From CAZOEL01 sp964578835 (GTDB lineage Bacteria; Desulfobacterota; Syntrophobacteria; Syntrophobacterales; Syntrophobacteraceae), in the NCBI GenBank assembly GCA_964578835.1, contig CAZOEL010000022.1:1-64000 (forward strand): 64,000 bases of DNA. Reading direction: 5' to 3'. The notes beneath the pieces were generated by a model. That model made no database searches, was not told the origin of the DNA, and saw nothing but the letters and a program-made list of their open reading frames with translations. The translations under genes and the position numbers were made by a program. Shown one piece after another: positions 51,389 through 61,400 of this stretch (within the stretch, counting starts at the first letter, position 1; the number at the start of each line of letters is the position of its first letter).

Positions 51389-51889
51389 ATGCGGCATAAT
51401 TCAGAAACAGGTCAGTATGGCTGTGATAGCTGCCGGCGACAGTCTCATATGGAGAGCCACGCTCAAGGTTATTTTACGGACATGATGGCATGGTTGAACC
51501 AGGGCTCAGCAACAGCGACATGGAACAAATCCACGTTCCTGCAGATGACGCAGAAAAGGAAGGGAGTGCTCATAGGGCAGTTCAGGGACCACAGTCACAA
51601 AGCCAAACACTTCCGAGACTCCATAATAGAATGGCTATTTATGGGGTGTCTCTCGAAGCTTTCCGCTTGTCATATGACAGGCTTAGATCGGAGCAAACCA
51701 ATGATCAAGTTCGAAGTAGTAGATCCTTCGGTCGTCTGTTCAGGTGATTTTGAGCCAACAAGGTTGGACAGACTTTTCATAAATCACCAAACCTCTTCTA
51801 TCATATATCTTGCTCACCAGTGTGCTGTGCAGATCAGTTTTAAAGACGTGAGAGTCTGTCAAATTTCCGATCTATTTGAGGAAGGATGA
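51389..51889 (+). CDS. Hypothetical protein under the divergent promoter
   Basis: The frame has 166 codons; the true start may be a later ATG such as 51449, since no clear ribosome site precedes either. The N-terminus has a CDSC pair, and the C-terminal third looks globular (LDRLFINHQTSSIIYLAHQC, then AVQISFKDVRV). No family is recognised. Its promoter arrangement suggests control by the XRE repressor. Confidence 0.45.
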   Translation: MRHNSETGQYGCDSCRRQSHMESHAQGYFTDMMAWLNQGSATATWNKSTFLQMTQKRKGVLIGQFRDHSHKAKHFRDSIIEWLFMGCLSKLSACHMTGLDRSKPMIKFEVVDPSVVCSGDFEPTRLDRLFINHQTSSIIYLAHQCAVQISFKDVRVCQISDLFEEG

Positions 51890-52123
51890 GCTATATCCGC
51901 AGTGAGACCAAAGAGGATTCTCGGGCAGAACTGAACCCCGGGATATGAAGGAAACCGAGGTTAATTCAGTAATAAGGGGCGCAGATTGCGCCCCTTGTTG
52001 AATCATGGTCCCTTCTCCTGGCCCCTTAACACCTTGACGCTTTCCCAACATTCATGAAGAAGTTCCTGTTTCATCCAACTGCTAAAATCCGATATTGGCC
52101 TTGTTCTCCCACACGTAGTGATC
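51890..52123. other. Intergenic stretch with a strong hairpin
   Basis: No coding sequence is seen in this stretch except the hairpin at 51974-51996. Confidence 0.4.
51974..51996. terminator. Perfect 10-bp hairpin
   Basis: AAGGGGCGCA, a GAT loop and TGCGCCCCTT form a perfect stem. No T-run follows on the plus strand; it may still block transcription from the 51389 gene about 85 bp upstream. Confidence 0.5.
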
Positions 52124-52375
52124 ATGAAAAACCAGGAATTTAACATAGTCCAGAAAGCTGAAATTTCTAGGGATTACACCGACGACTACGACGTGACCAT
52201 CTGCGCTGAAATCCAAAGGAGTCAAGAAGCGCACCGGTGGCAATAAGCTGGGAGACAAGCTGCGGGATTTGGCAGCGAAGGTCTACTCCGAAACGATAGC
52301 GCGGGACTGGGTGTTCAGCGATGATGACAACATGCAGGACATCCTCTCATACACGAGAAGGACTGCCACTGATTG
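52124..52375 (+). pseudogene. Frameshifted small gene of unknown family
   Basis: ATG at 52124 opens a frame (MKNQEFNIVQKAEISRDYTD) that runs into a stop near 52246; a shifted frame carries on with KRTGGNKLGDKLRDLAAKVY and DDDNMQDILSYTRR to a stop at 52375. The two halves look like one ~80-residue protein with a single indel near 52205. No family is known to me. Confidence 0.45.
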
Positions 52376-52739
52376 AGGATAGGTGCTTTCAAAAAGACTT
52401 GGCAGTGTACAAGGCATCGACATCTTTTGATTATAATGAGCGCTACAATAAAGGCACAGAAAAAGCCGAAGCATGCAAAATGAACCGAAGAGTAAGGCTG
52501 AAGTTGTTCGAGGACAAAACGGCCGGAGGTGCGAGTCGGAGAAGACTTCGACATTCTTGCGGGAGCATGGCGCAATTTATGTTCGTGGCGTCTACCATAA
52601 GCGCCCTGGATGGCGGTCAGGAGATGACGTCTTTCTGGGCTCCCGGTCCATTGAGGCTCGGACAGGGTACGAGCGGCTCAGATCAGATTGTAATTAGATT
52701 GCCGACTATAGACAGGTAACGCGCAAGTGCATTTTCCTC
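52376..52739. other. Probable remnant DNA
   Basis: Several frames stay open here, but none has protein-like composition or a ribosome site. It is probably decayed coding DNA between the frameshifted gene and the WGR-like gene. Confidence 0.35.
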
Positions 52740-53057
52740 ATGAAGGAGGTGGCGACTTTAGTCCCATTGAGGATCTTTGGTCCCAGTCTCATAAAAAGCG
52801 CTCACCTGGTCGCTCCGGAGAGTCCACGGCAGGCATTCTACATCATCTGGATCGAGAGCTATGGCGGAAGGTTTCGTGTTTGCAAGGAAAGCGGAGCGGG
52901 AAGAAAGATCCTGCACCGGCAAGCATGGTCATTCGACACTATCGAACTGGCCGAGAAAGACTTCGCTTCACGCATGAAGGCAAAGGCCAATCCGAACCGC
53001 CGCTCAAAAAGAAACTACCGGTTTGTGCACCTGCTCCCTGATTGCGGAAGCGAATAA
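52740..53057 (+). CDS. Small WGR-like domain protein
   Basis: The protein has 105 residues. RQAFYIIWIESYGGRFRVCK, SGAGRK and then ELAEKDFASRMKAKANP resemble a WGR domain (Y.i..... f.v...WGR.G..g.......A...F.....K), though the WGR triplet itself is not conserved. WGR domains bind nucleic acid ends in PARPs and some bacterial defence proteins. A broken homologue lies at 49690-50000 on the other strand. It is isolated and probably a remnant of a small mobile module. Confidence 0.5.
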   Translation: MKEVATLVPLRIFGPSLIKSAHLVAPESPRQAFYIIWIESYGGRFRVCKESGAGRKILHRQAWSFDTIELAEKDFASRMKAKANPNRRSKRNYRFVHLLPDCGSE

Positions 53058-53400
53058 TGCATAAATGGGCAAAGCCTTTCCCTGCCTGACTTCTTTCCAA
53101 AACCCATCGAACAGCATCCGCAAAGGCGATATGGGCATTCCCAGTAATGAGAGCCTATACAGTGAACCGAATACCCGCTTCAAAGCTGTCTCTCAGAATC
53201 AGGTCCGATTCGTATCAAAGAAGCAGGAAAATGAGAGGTCAGGAGAGCAGTCAACACGTCTTCATTGTGTCAACTTAACATCTATGTTAAGAAAAGCCGT
53301 CGTGCAACTGCGAAAACACCCCTCTCCGTCTGCGACATATCACGATCGCTGCGCACGAAACGGAGCATAAGCCCCATTATCACCCACTTGGAGACAAAAG
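53058..53400. other. Non-coding stretch before the XRE antitoxin-like gene
   Basis: The toxin gene expected upstream of a HigA-like antitoxin is absent; the open frames here have no RelE/HigB pattern and no ribosome site. Confidence 0.4.
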
Positions 53401-53694
53401 ATGCCAGAACGCCAAAAGCCTCTGAAACAGAGCGCCCTCGAGGAGCTAAGCCCAGAGGAATGCCTCTTTTTCAGAGAGTGCGTCGCGTTCCGCAAACGCG
53501 CAGGTATGACCCAGAAGCAGGTAGCGGAAATCATGGGAACCAAGGAATCAGCCATAGCCCGCTTGGAATCACTTGCCGGACGAGGCAGGGGCATGCTTCC
53601 AAAAATGATGACGCTCAAAAGATACGCGGAAGCTCTGGGATGCCGGCTTGTTCTGAAGCTGGAGCCGCTGGAGGAGACGGATGATGAGCGATGA
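53401..53694 (+). CDS. Orphan XRE-family antitoxin-like protein
   Basis: The 97-residue protein begins with ATG after GGAGA. The HTH is MTQKQVAEIMGTKESAIARLE (about 38-58), then the usual MTLKRYAEALGCRLVLKLEPL tail of HigA/HipB-type regulators. No toxin is found upstream. The gene ends overlapping a short 52-codon frame (53681-53839, MMSDERPMSV...), which could be a truncated HipA start but is too short to judge. Confidence 0.8.
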   Translation: MPERQKPLKQSALEELSPEECLFFRECVAFRKRAGMTQKQVAEIMGTKESAIARLESLAGRGRGMLPKMMTLKRYAEALGCRLVLKLEPLEETDDER

Positions 53695-53854
53695 ACGCCC
53701 AATGAGTGTTTCACATCATCAGCCCTGTGAAGTGAGACACACTGAGAGGATTTTCGCCTCTTCCAAAGGCTTCTCGGATAAAGCAGCCAGTATGAGGAAA
53801 CGGGAATGGGAGAAAGCCGGGCAGTTATGGACTACCTGATGAAGGAAAGACGAG

Positions 53855-54853
53855 ATGGTTGGTCGTAGAACGGTCCTTGCATTTGCGCTTGTTTCTTTCG
53901 GCGCTTCCTTCCTGAGTGGATGCCAGTCAAAGGAAGCGCGGGAAGCGCAGACCCCTCCGCTCAAATTAACGGTAGCTGTTAGGGCTGCTTCAGACTCCGG
54001 CCTCATCGCCATAGCGGATGAGAAGGGCTATTTCGAGGAAGCCGGGGTCGAGGTTTCCATGAAGTTTTTTCCGGCCGGACTTCTGGCCCTCGGGGCCATG
54101 TCCCGAGGAGAAGCAGATCTGGCTACAGTGGCGGACATAGCTCTTGCTACCAGGATGGTCCGTGAAAAAACCATCAGAGTAGTAGCCTCTATCGGTTTTT
54201 CGACCGCCAGCCAGATCGTGGCGAGAAAAGACCGGTTCATTGAGTCGCCTTCTGACCTGAAAGGGAAAAGCATCGGCTTCACTCTGGATACCACAAGCGA
54301 TTACTTCCTCTACACCTTCCTTTTGACAGAGAACATTCCACCTGAAGAAATCCGCGCAGTTCCCATTCCAGCCGACAGACAGGCCAAAGCTCTCATCGAA
54401 GGAGAAGTGGATGCAGTCTCGGCGTTCGATGTTTTTGCCTACGAGGCAAAAAAGAAGCTGGGTGAGGGCGCTATTGCCTGGGACTGCCAGAATAACCTCG
54501 GTTACCAGTGGGTCTTGGCGGCCAATGAGAGCATCTCTCAATCGCCCGAACCCGTAAGGCGGTTTTTGAGGGCGCTCATAAAGGCGGAGAGGTTCGCCAT
54601 GGCCGATGAAGAGAATGCGAGGAGCATTGTGGTCCGAAAATTCAATCTCGATCCTGAAACGGTCCAGCAGACATGGTCAAAGGTCAGGCTCAATGTCTCC
54701 CTGGGCCAATCTGTGGTTACTTCCCTCAGGGACTATCTCCGCTGGAAAATGGATTCGGAAGGGAAAACCGGCGATCCGCCCGATGTTCTTCCATACATCT
54801 ATACCGGCGCCTTGGATGATGTATCGCCCAAGTCCGTGACTATTTTCAGGTAG
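53855..54853 (+). CDS. NMT1/THI5-type substrate-binding lipoprotein
   Basis: The protein has 332 residues with a lipoprotein signal (LAFALVSFGASFLSGC; lipobox Cys at residue 23) and GAAGGAAAG upstream of the start. After the cysteine, LKLTVAVRAASDSGLIAIADEKGYFEEAGVEV is the typical SsuA/NMT1 beginning, with SPSDLKGKSIGFTLDTTSDY and GEVDAVSAFD later. No transporter genes are near. It lies 6 bp before a sensor kinase in the same direction, so it more likely delivers a ligand to that sensor than to a permease. Confidence 0.85.
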   Translation: MVGRRTVLAFALVSFGASFLSGCQSKEAREAQTPPLKLTVAVRAASDSGLIAIADEKGYFEEAGVEVSMKFFPAGLLALGAMSRGEADLATVADIALATRMVREKTIRVVASIGFSTASQIVARKDRFIESPSDLKGKSIGFTLDTTSDYFLYTFLLTENIPPEEIRAVPIPADRQAKALIEGEVDAVSAFDVFAYEAKKKLGEGAIAWDCQNNLGYQWVLAANESISQSPEPVRRFLRALIKAERFAMADEENARSIVVRKFNLDPETVQQTWSKVRLNVSLGQSVVTSLRDYLRWKMDSEGKTGDPPDVLPYIYTGALDDVSPKSVTIFR

Positions 54854-54859
54854 GCTCTA

Positions 54860-57800
54860 ATGAAAAACTGGTCAAGAATCCTCATCGGAATAACGGCCTC
54901 ACTGGCAGTCTCCCTGCTGATTGCTTCAGGGATATTCTGGATCTTGCAGGGCATGAACAGGGAGGCTGCACGTGGCCGCGTATACGACCAAATCATCAAT
55001 AAAACGCACGCCCTAAACCAGCTCTCGGCAAAGTACGAAGGAGAACCCGATAAAGGGTATATCCATCAGATTACCGAAGTCCACAACTCCCTGGGAAACC
55101 TTCTTGCGGAGCTGACATCCGTCGACTCATCCGAGGGCCTGCTCATCAGGCAGATACGAGCAAGCAACGAGGATCTCGGGTATTCTCTCAACAGACTGAT
55201 CGCCGCCTCTACTGATAAGGAAGGAAATCAAGCCAAACGCAAGAATGTCCTTACCTCCCAGCTGTGGTTGAAGACGCAGTTTATCCTTGATGACACTTAC
55301 CGGCTTGTTGAGCTCAACAGTTCTCGAATTGAATCCGCACAGGTGCAGACGGTCACTCTTGTCATTCTCCTGGTTTTTCTACTCATTTTCATCAATGCAG
55401 CTATTTCATTCATTTCTGCCAGGAGCACCGTTCGTGCGGAAGCGGAGACGAGAAAACAACGCGAATGGCTTAATGTCACACTCTCGAGCATTGGAGATGC
55501 CGTTATTGCAACCGATACATCCGGAAGGGTCAGCTTCATCAACCCCGTTGCCGCAGGCCTTACGGGTTGGAGCGAGAATGAAGCGTGGGGCAAGCCGGCC
55601 GACCAGGTTTTCAGAGTGATTGATGAAAAGACTCGAGAGCCCGGGAGTAATATTTTCAAGACTGTTCTGGATAACGGCCAGATTATTACGCTCTCTAACA
55701 ACACGGCCCTCATAGCCCGCGATGGGCGCGAAATCCCCATCGAGGACAGTGCTGCACCAATAAGAGATGAAACAGGACAGCCGATAGGTGTGGTGCTGGT
55801 GTTCCATGATGTGACGGAGAAGCGGAGAGCACAGGAGGCGCTGCGTAATAGCGAAGCAAAGTACCGCAACCTCTTCGAGAACATGACAGAGGAAGTGCAT
55901 TTCTGGCAGCTCGTCAAAGACGAGGCAGGTAGAATCAAGACCTGGCGGCTGGTGGATGCCAACCCTCCGACACTCAAGACCTGGGGCCGAGCTTCGGTTG
56001 ATGAGATCAAGGGAAAGACCACCGATGAGATCTTCGGAGCCGGCGCTACTGAGCACTACTTGCCGGTTGTTGAAAAGATAATGACGGAAGGCGCTCCGTT
56101 TGCCTTTGAAGATTATTTCCCACATCTCGACAAATACTTCCGGTTTACCAGCGTCCCTCTCGGCGACTACTTCATTACCACGGGTGCGGACTTTACAAGC
56201 ATCAAGAAAGCTGAGAATGCCCTGCGGGAAAGCGAGCAGCGGCTGCGGATTGCGACGGAGGCTGCAAAGATCGGCGCTTTTGATTGGAGCATCCAGACCG
56301 GCGTGAACATCTGGACGCCGGAGCTGGAGGCGATGTACGGCCTGGCGCCGGGTGAATTTGGGCGGACGCAGCCTGCCTGGGAGCAGATGGTCCACCCTGA
56401 CGACCGAGCAGGAGCGGTAGCAAAGGTCGAGGAAACGCTGGAGACGGGCGAGCCGGTTGAGCACGAATGGCGTATCATTTGGCGCGATGGCAGCGTGCAT
56501 TGGATTGCAGGGCGGTTTCAAGGCTTCAAGGACGCTGCCGGTAAGCCGTTGCGCCTGACTGGCGTGAACATGGATATCACCAGCCGCAAGCAGGTGGAGA
56601 CGGCTCTGGAGGCAGAGCGTGCACGGCTTCAGGCGGTGCTGGATTCGCTACCGGTGGCGGTGTGGATCGGCGATCACGAGGGCACGGTCATTCAGACCAA
56701 CGGGGCAGTCGAGAACATCTGGGGTAAGCCCTCCCTCCCGTATGGCCTGAGGAAGTACAAGGAGTACAAGGGCTGGTGGGCCGACACCGGGCAACCGCTC
56801 GCCGCGCAAGACTGGGCGCTGGCCCGCGCCATACTCAAGGGCGAAGTGTCGACCGGAGAGATCATCGACATAGAACGGTTCAACGGGGACCGCGGGACCA
56901 TCCTCAACAACGCCGCCCCCGTGCGAGACAGCGAAGGGAGGATCATCGGCGGGGTCGCCGTTGCTCAGGACATCACCGAGCGCAAGAGGGCCGAGGAGGC
57001 GCTGCGGCAGAGCCAGAGGACGTTTGCCGAGTCGATCGAGCGCGCCCCGTTCGGTATCTACGTTGTGGATGCCCGGTTCCGCATCGCACACATGAACGCA
57101 AGCTCGCAAGAGGGAGCTTTCCGCAACGTGCGGCCTGTAATCGGGCGTGATTTCACCGAGGCGATGCGCATACTCTGGCCCGAAGAGGTCGCTCGTGAGA
57201 TCATCGGAGTGTTCCGCCACACCCTTGAAACCGGCGAGCCCTATTATTCTCCTCGGTTCATCAACCCGCGAGCCGATGTGGGCCAAACCGAATCCTACGA
57301 GTGGGAGCTCCATCGCATGACGCTTCCGGACGGCCAATACGGCGTCATCTGCTATTATTATGATTCCACGAAGCTGCGCGAAGCCGAGGCAGCCGTATGC
57401 GAGAGCGAGGAGCGACTGCGGTTCTCGCTGGAGTCGTGCCGGATCGGGGCGTGGGACATTGATCTTGAGGACCACACCGCCTATCGCTCGCTGGAGCACG
57501 ACCGCATCTTTGGCTACCAGGAACTGCTGCCGTCGTGGACGCTTGAAGATTTCCTGAAACATGCGCTGCCGGAATACCGCGCGCCGGTTGAGGCGATGGT
57601 GCATGAGGCCACGGCCGGGAAGACCGGATGGACTCACGAGTGCAAAATCCGCCGCGTCGACGGCGAGGTCCGATGGATCTGGTTCTCCGGACAACATCGC
57701 ACGGACAGCTCAGGCCGCAGTCGCGTTGCGGGCGTGGTACAGGACATTACCGAACGCAAGCAGGCCGAAGAGGCATTGAAGGCGTCACTCACCGAGAAGG

Positions 57801-58405
57801 AAGTGCTCCTCAATGAAATCCATCACCGGGTGAAGAACAACATGCAGGTCATCTCAAGCCTGGTCTCCTTGCAGGCCGACGAAGTGGAGGATGCCGCAAT
57901 GGGTGAGATTCTCCAGGAAGTGAGCCACCGGGTACGCTCGATGGCTTTGGTACACGAGAAGCTGTACCAATCAGCTGATTTGGCGCGTGTCGAGTTTGCC
58001 GAATATACCGAAAGCCTGCTCGGTTATCTGTGGCGTGCTCACGGGAGTGCAGCCTCCCGTGTTCGGCTGGCTCTGGACCTGGAGCCGGTATCCCTTCCGG
58101 TGGACACGGCGGTGCCGTGTGGGTTGATCCTCAATGAACTGGTAGTCAATGCGCTGAAGCATGCCTTCCACGGCCATGATGGCGGTGAGGTTTCCGTGGT
58201 GCTTCGCGGTGACACGGATAGCAAGGTGAGGCTATGCGTACGCGATGATGGCATCGGTCTGCCAGAAGGATTTGACTGGCAGCAGGCTCGTTCCCTGGGG
58301 CTGCACCTGGTGCAGATGCTCTCACGGCAACTGCGCGCCACTGTGAAGGTTTCAAGCATTGAAGGGACGGAGTTTGAGATAACATTCAAGGGATCGAAAA
58401 CATGA
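54860..58405 (+). CDS. Membrane sensor histidine kinase with six PAS domains (HisKA_2)
   Basis: The protein has 1181 residues. A first membrane helix (about 8-28) and a second (about 163-190) enclose a ~130-residue periplasmic helical sensor. Cytoplasmic PAS-like units start near residues 200, 329, 454, 582, 714 and 846, each opening with an SE.R..-type helix and closing with DIT.RK. The HisKA_2 box has LNEIHHRVKNNMQVISSL (His about 988), and the HATPase_c domain (about 1070-1180) has LILNELVVNALKHAF and DDGIGLPEGF. It overlaps the next gene by 4 bp. Confidence 0.9.
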   Translation: MKNWSRILIGITASLAVSLLIASGIFWILQGMNREAARGRVYDQIINKTHALNQLSAKYEGEPDKGYIHQITEVHNSLGNLLAELTSVDSSEGLLIRQIRASNEDLGYSLNRLIAASTDKEGNQAKRKNVLTSQLWLKTQFILDDTYRLVELNSSRIESAQVQTVTLVILLVFLLIFINAAISFISARSTVRAEAETRKQREWLNVTLSSIGDAVIATDTSGRVSFINPVAAGLTGWSENEAWGKPADQVFRVIDEKTREPGSNIFKTVLDNGQIITLSNNTALIARDGREIPIEDSAAPIRDETGQPIGVVLVFHDVTEKRRAQEALRNSEAKYRNLFENMTEEVHFWQLVKDEAGRIKTWRLVDANPPTLKTWGRASVDEIKGKTTDEIFGAGATEHYLPVVEKIMTEGAPFAFEDYFPHLDKYFRFTSVPLGDYFITTGADFTSIKKAENALRESEQRLRIATEAAKIGAFDWSIQTGVNIWTPELEAMYGLAPGEFGRTQPAWEQMVHPDDRAGAVAKVEETLETGEPVEHEWRIIWRDGSVHWIAGRFQGFKDAAGKPLRLTGVNMDITSRKQVETALEAERARLQAVLDSLPVAVWIGDHEGTVIQTNGAVENIWGKPSLPYGLRKYKEYKGWWADTGQPLAAQDWALARAILKGEVSTGEIIDIERFNGDRGTILNNAAPVRDSEGRIIGGVAVAQDITERKRAEEALRQSQRTFAESIERAPFGIYVVDARFRIAHMNASSQEGAFRNVRPVIGRDFTEAMRILWPEEVAREIIGVFRHTLETGEPYYSPRFINPRADVGQTESYEWELHRMTLPDGQYGVICYYYDSTKLREAEAAVCESEERLRFSLESCRIGAWDIDLEDHTAYRSLEHDRIFGYQELLPSWTLEDFLKHALPEYRAPVEAMVHEATAGKTGWTHECKIRRVDGEVRWIWFSGQHRTDSSGRSRVAGVVQDITERKQAEEALKASLTEKEVLLNEIHHRVKNNMQVISSLVSLQADEVEDAAMGEILQEVSHRVRSMALVHEKLYQSADLARVEFAEYTESLLGYLWRAHGSAASRVRLALDLEPVSLPVDTAVPCGLILNELVVNALKHAFHGHDGGEVSVVLRGDTDSKVRLCVRDDGIGLPEGFDWQQARSLGLHLVQMLSRQLRATVKVSSIEGTEFEITFKGSKT

Positions 58406-61400
58406 GCAAGGCCACTGTACTCATCGTTGAAGACGAAGCAATCGTTGCAACGGACCTGTCCCGTAAGCTTGAGCGGCTCGGCTACGAAGTTTGCGGGACC
58501 GCCATGGAAGGCGAGGAGGCCGTTGCACTTGCCTTCAGTCTTCGCCCGCACCTCGTCTTGATGGACATCCGACTCGAGGGATCGATGGACGGCATCGAGG
58601 CGGCAGAGGCGATCCAAAGCCGCCTCGACGTGCCGGTGATCTACCTCACAGCCCACTCCGACGCTGCTACTCTCGAGCGAGCCAAATTCACCGGACCGTC
58701 CGGGTACATCCTTAAACCCTTTGAGGAACGGGAGCTTGTAACCCAGATCGAGCTGGCCCTCTACAAGCACCAGGCCGACCGGCAAATCCGGGAGAGAGAG
58801 GAGTGGCTGCGGGTTACTCTCGCCAGCATTGGAGATGCGGTGATAGCCACGAACGGTGAGGGCCGCATCACCTTCGTCAATCCTGTTGCCGAGGCGCTCA
58901 CCGGTTGGAAGAGCGAGGAGGCAATGGGCCGGCCTCTCCTTTCCGTGTTTCGCATTATAAACGAGCTGACAGGGCAGGAGATGGAGGACCCCGTCACGAG
59001 CGTTTTTCGCGAAGGCCATGCGGTACCTCTGGCCAATCATGCAGCACTTGTGGCCAGAGACGGCCGCACCGTGCCCATCGAGGACAGTGCCGCACCGATC
59101 AAGAATGCTTCCGGGCAGATCATCGGGGTCGTACTCGTTTTCAAGGATGTCACCGAGAACCGGTGTGCCCGAGAGGCGCTGCGGGAGAGCGAGGATCGGT
59201 TTCGTGCCCTCTTCGATCAAGCCCCCTCCCCGTACCAGTCCCTCGATGAGGAGGGGCGCATCCTCATGGTCAATCAGGCCTGGCTGAATGGACTGGGTTA
59301 CTCTCACGAGGAGGTTGTCGGTAAATGGTTCGGAAGCTTCCTCGCCGCTCCCTGCGTAGGAGCCTTCCAGGAGAAGTTTCCCTGCTTCAAGGGAGAGGGT
59401 GAAGTCCATGGCGTAGAGTTTGAAATGCTCTGCAAGGACGGGCGACGCATCCTTGCGTCCTTTGATGGAAGGATCGGCAGGAATAGCGATGGGAGCTTCA
59501 AGCAGACCCACTGCATCTTAACTGACATTACCGCACGAAAGCAGACAGAAGAGGCCCTGCGCGAAAGCGAAGCCCGGCTCCGTCGCATTGCGCATGCCGG
59601 GCGCATCGGTTTTTTCGAGTGGAATGCGGCGAAGGACACAGCCTACTGGAGCCCGGAGCACTACGAGCTTTTCGGCTTCGAGTCCGACTCGCCGGTGTCG
59701 TGGGAGCGATGGCTACAAGGCGTGCATCCGGAAGATCGGGAACGGGTGGTGGAGAACGCCGCTCAACTGCTGGAGCGCGGTCGCTCGGAAGGACAAGTAC
59801 GGGACCACAAGGACGAGTACCGCTTCATCCGCTCCAACGGAACCACGGTCTGGCTGGAATCCGACATATCGGTGGATATGGTTGCCGGCGAGCCGATTAT
59901 CCGCGGCTTGGTTCGGGACATTACCGAGCGCAAACGCGCCGAGATGGCGTTGCGCGAGAGCGAGGAGCGCTACCGGACATTGTTCGAGAGCATGACCGAA
60001 GGTTTCGCGCTGCACGAGATTGTCACCGACGAGATGGGCCAGCCGGTGGACTACCGCTTCCTCGAAGTAAACCCGGCGTTTGAGCAGCTGACGGGACTGA
60101 AGCGCTCAGATCTGCTCGGCAAATGCGTGCTGGAGGTCCTTCCCGGCACCGAGCCGTACTGGATTGAAAATTACGGTCGGGTCGCGTTGACGGGAGAGCC
60201 GGTGTACATCGAAGACTACAGCGCGGCCCTGGACCGCTGGTACGAGGTGTTCGCCTACCGACCCACTCCCCGGCAGTTTGCGGTCGTGTTCTCGGATATC
60301 AGCGAGCGAAAGCAAGCCGAAGCGGCACTGCACGAGAGCGAGGAGATGTTTCGGCGCTTTTTTGACAACGCGCCGCTGGGCAAGACTTTAGCCACGCCTG
60401 AAGGGGTCCTGGAGCGTGTCAACCCGGCCCTGTGCCGGATGCTCGGCTACAGTGCCGAAGAACTGGCCAATGTGTCATTTGTCGACATCACCCATCCCGA
60501 CGATTTGCCCATGAGTAAGGAGTGCGTTCGCGCACTGCTGGCTGGAGAGCGCGACAGCTGGGACATGCAGAAGCGCTATCTCGCAAAGGATGGGCGCATC
60601 GTATGGACACAAGTGGTCACTACACTCCTTTGCGACCCGCATGGGCAGCCCTTTAAATTCCTAACCCACATTCTTGACATTACGGAGCGCAAACGGGCCG
60701 AGCAGGAGCAGGCTGCCACGGTCGAGCTCCTTAAAATCGCCAATCAGGCAAGGACTGCGCGCGAGCTGGCGCGGGAAGCAATCGACTTCCTTGTGAATCT
60801 TTCGGACTGCTCGGTTGTGGGCTTGAGGCTGCGCGAGGGCGATGACTTCCCGTACTACGATCAGCGCGGCATGACGGAAGAGTTCCTATGCAAAGAAAAC
60901 TCGCTCTTCAGGATCGACCGGAACGGCAGCATTGTCACGGGCGTCGACGGCAAGCCCTATATCTCTTGCATGTGCGGCAACGTGCTGTGCGGCAGAACCG
61001 ATCCCAGGAAGCCCTTCTTCACAAGCGGCGGCAGCTTCTGGACCAACAGCACGACGAATTTGCTCGCTACAACCTCGGCAGCTGACCGCCAGGCCGAAAC
61101 CCGCAACGTCTGCAACCAGGTCGGATGGGAATCTCTGGCGCTGGTGCCTCTGCGGATAGGCGATGACACCTTCGGGCTGATCCACCTGGCTGACCCGCAG
61201 ATCGGCAAGTTCTCGGCAGAGATGATGGCTCAATTCGAGCGTTTGGCCCAGCAGCTTTCGACCAGCCTGGGGAAGCTTCGGGCTGAGCAGGCTCTCAAGC
61301 AAAGCGAATCGGGCTTCAGACTGCTCTCGGAAACGGCCGGGCAGCTCCTTGAAACCCAGAACCCGCAGGGGATTGTCGAAGAGCTGTGTAAAGACGTCAT

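Noticed and set aside
53401..53839. A complete hipBA or higBA toxin-antitoxin pair
   Set aside because: The antitoxin-like gene is intact, but the upstream 343 bp have no toxin pattern and the downstream frame is only 52 codons.
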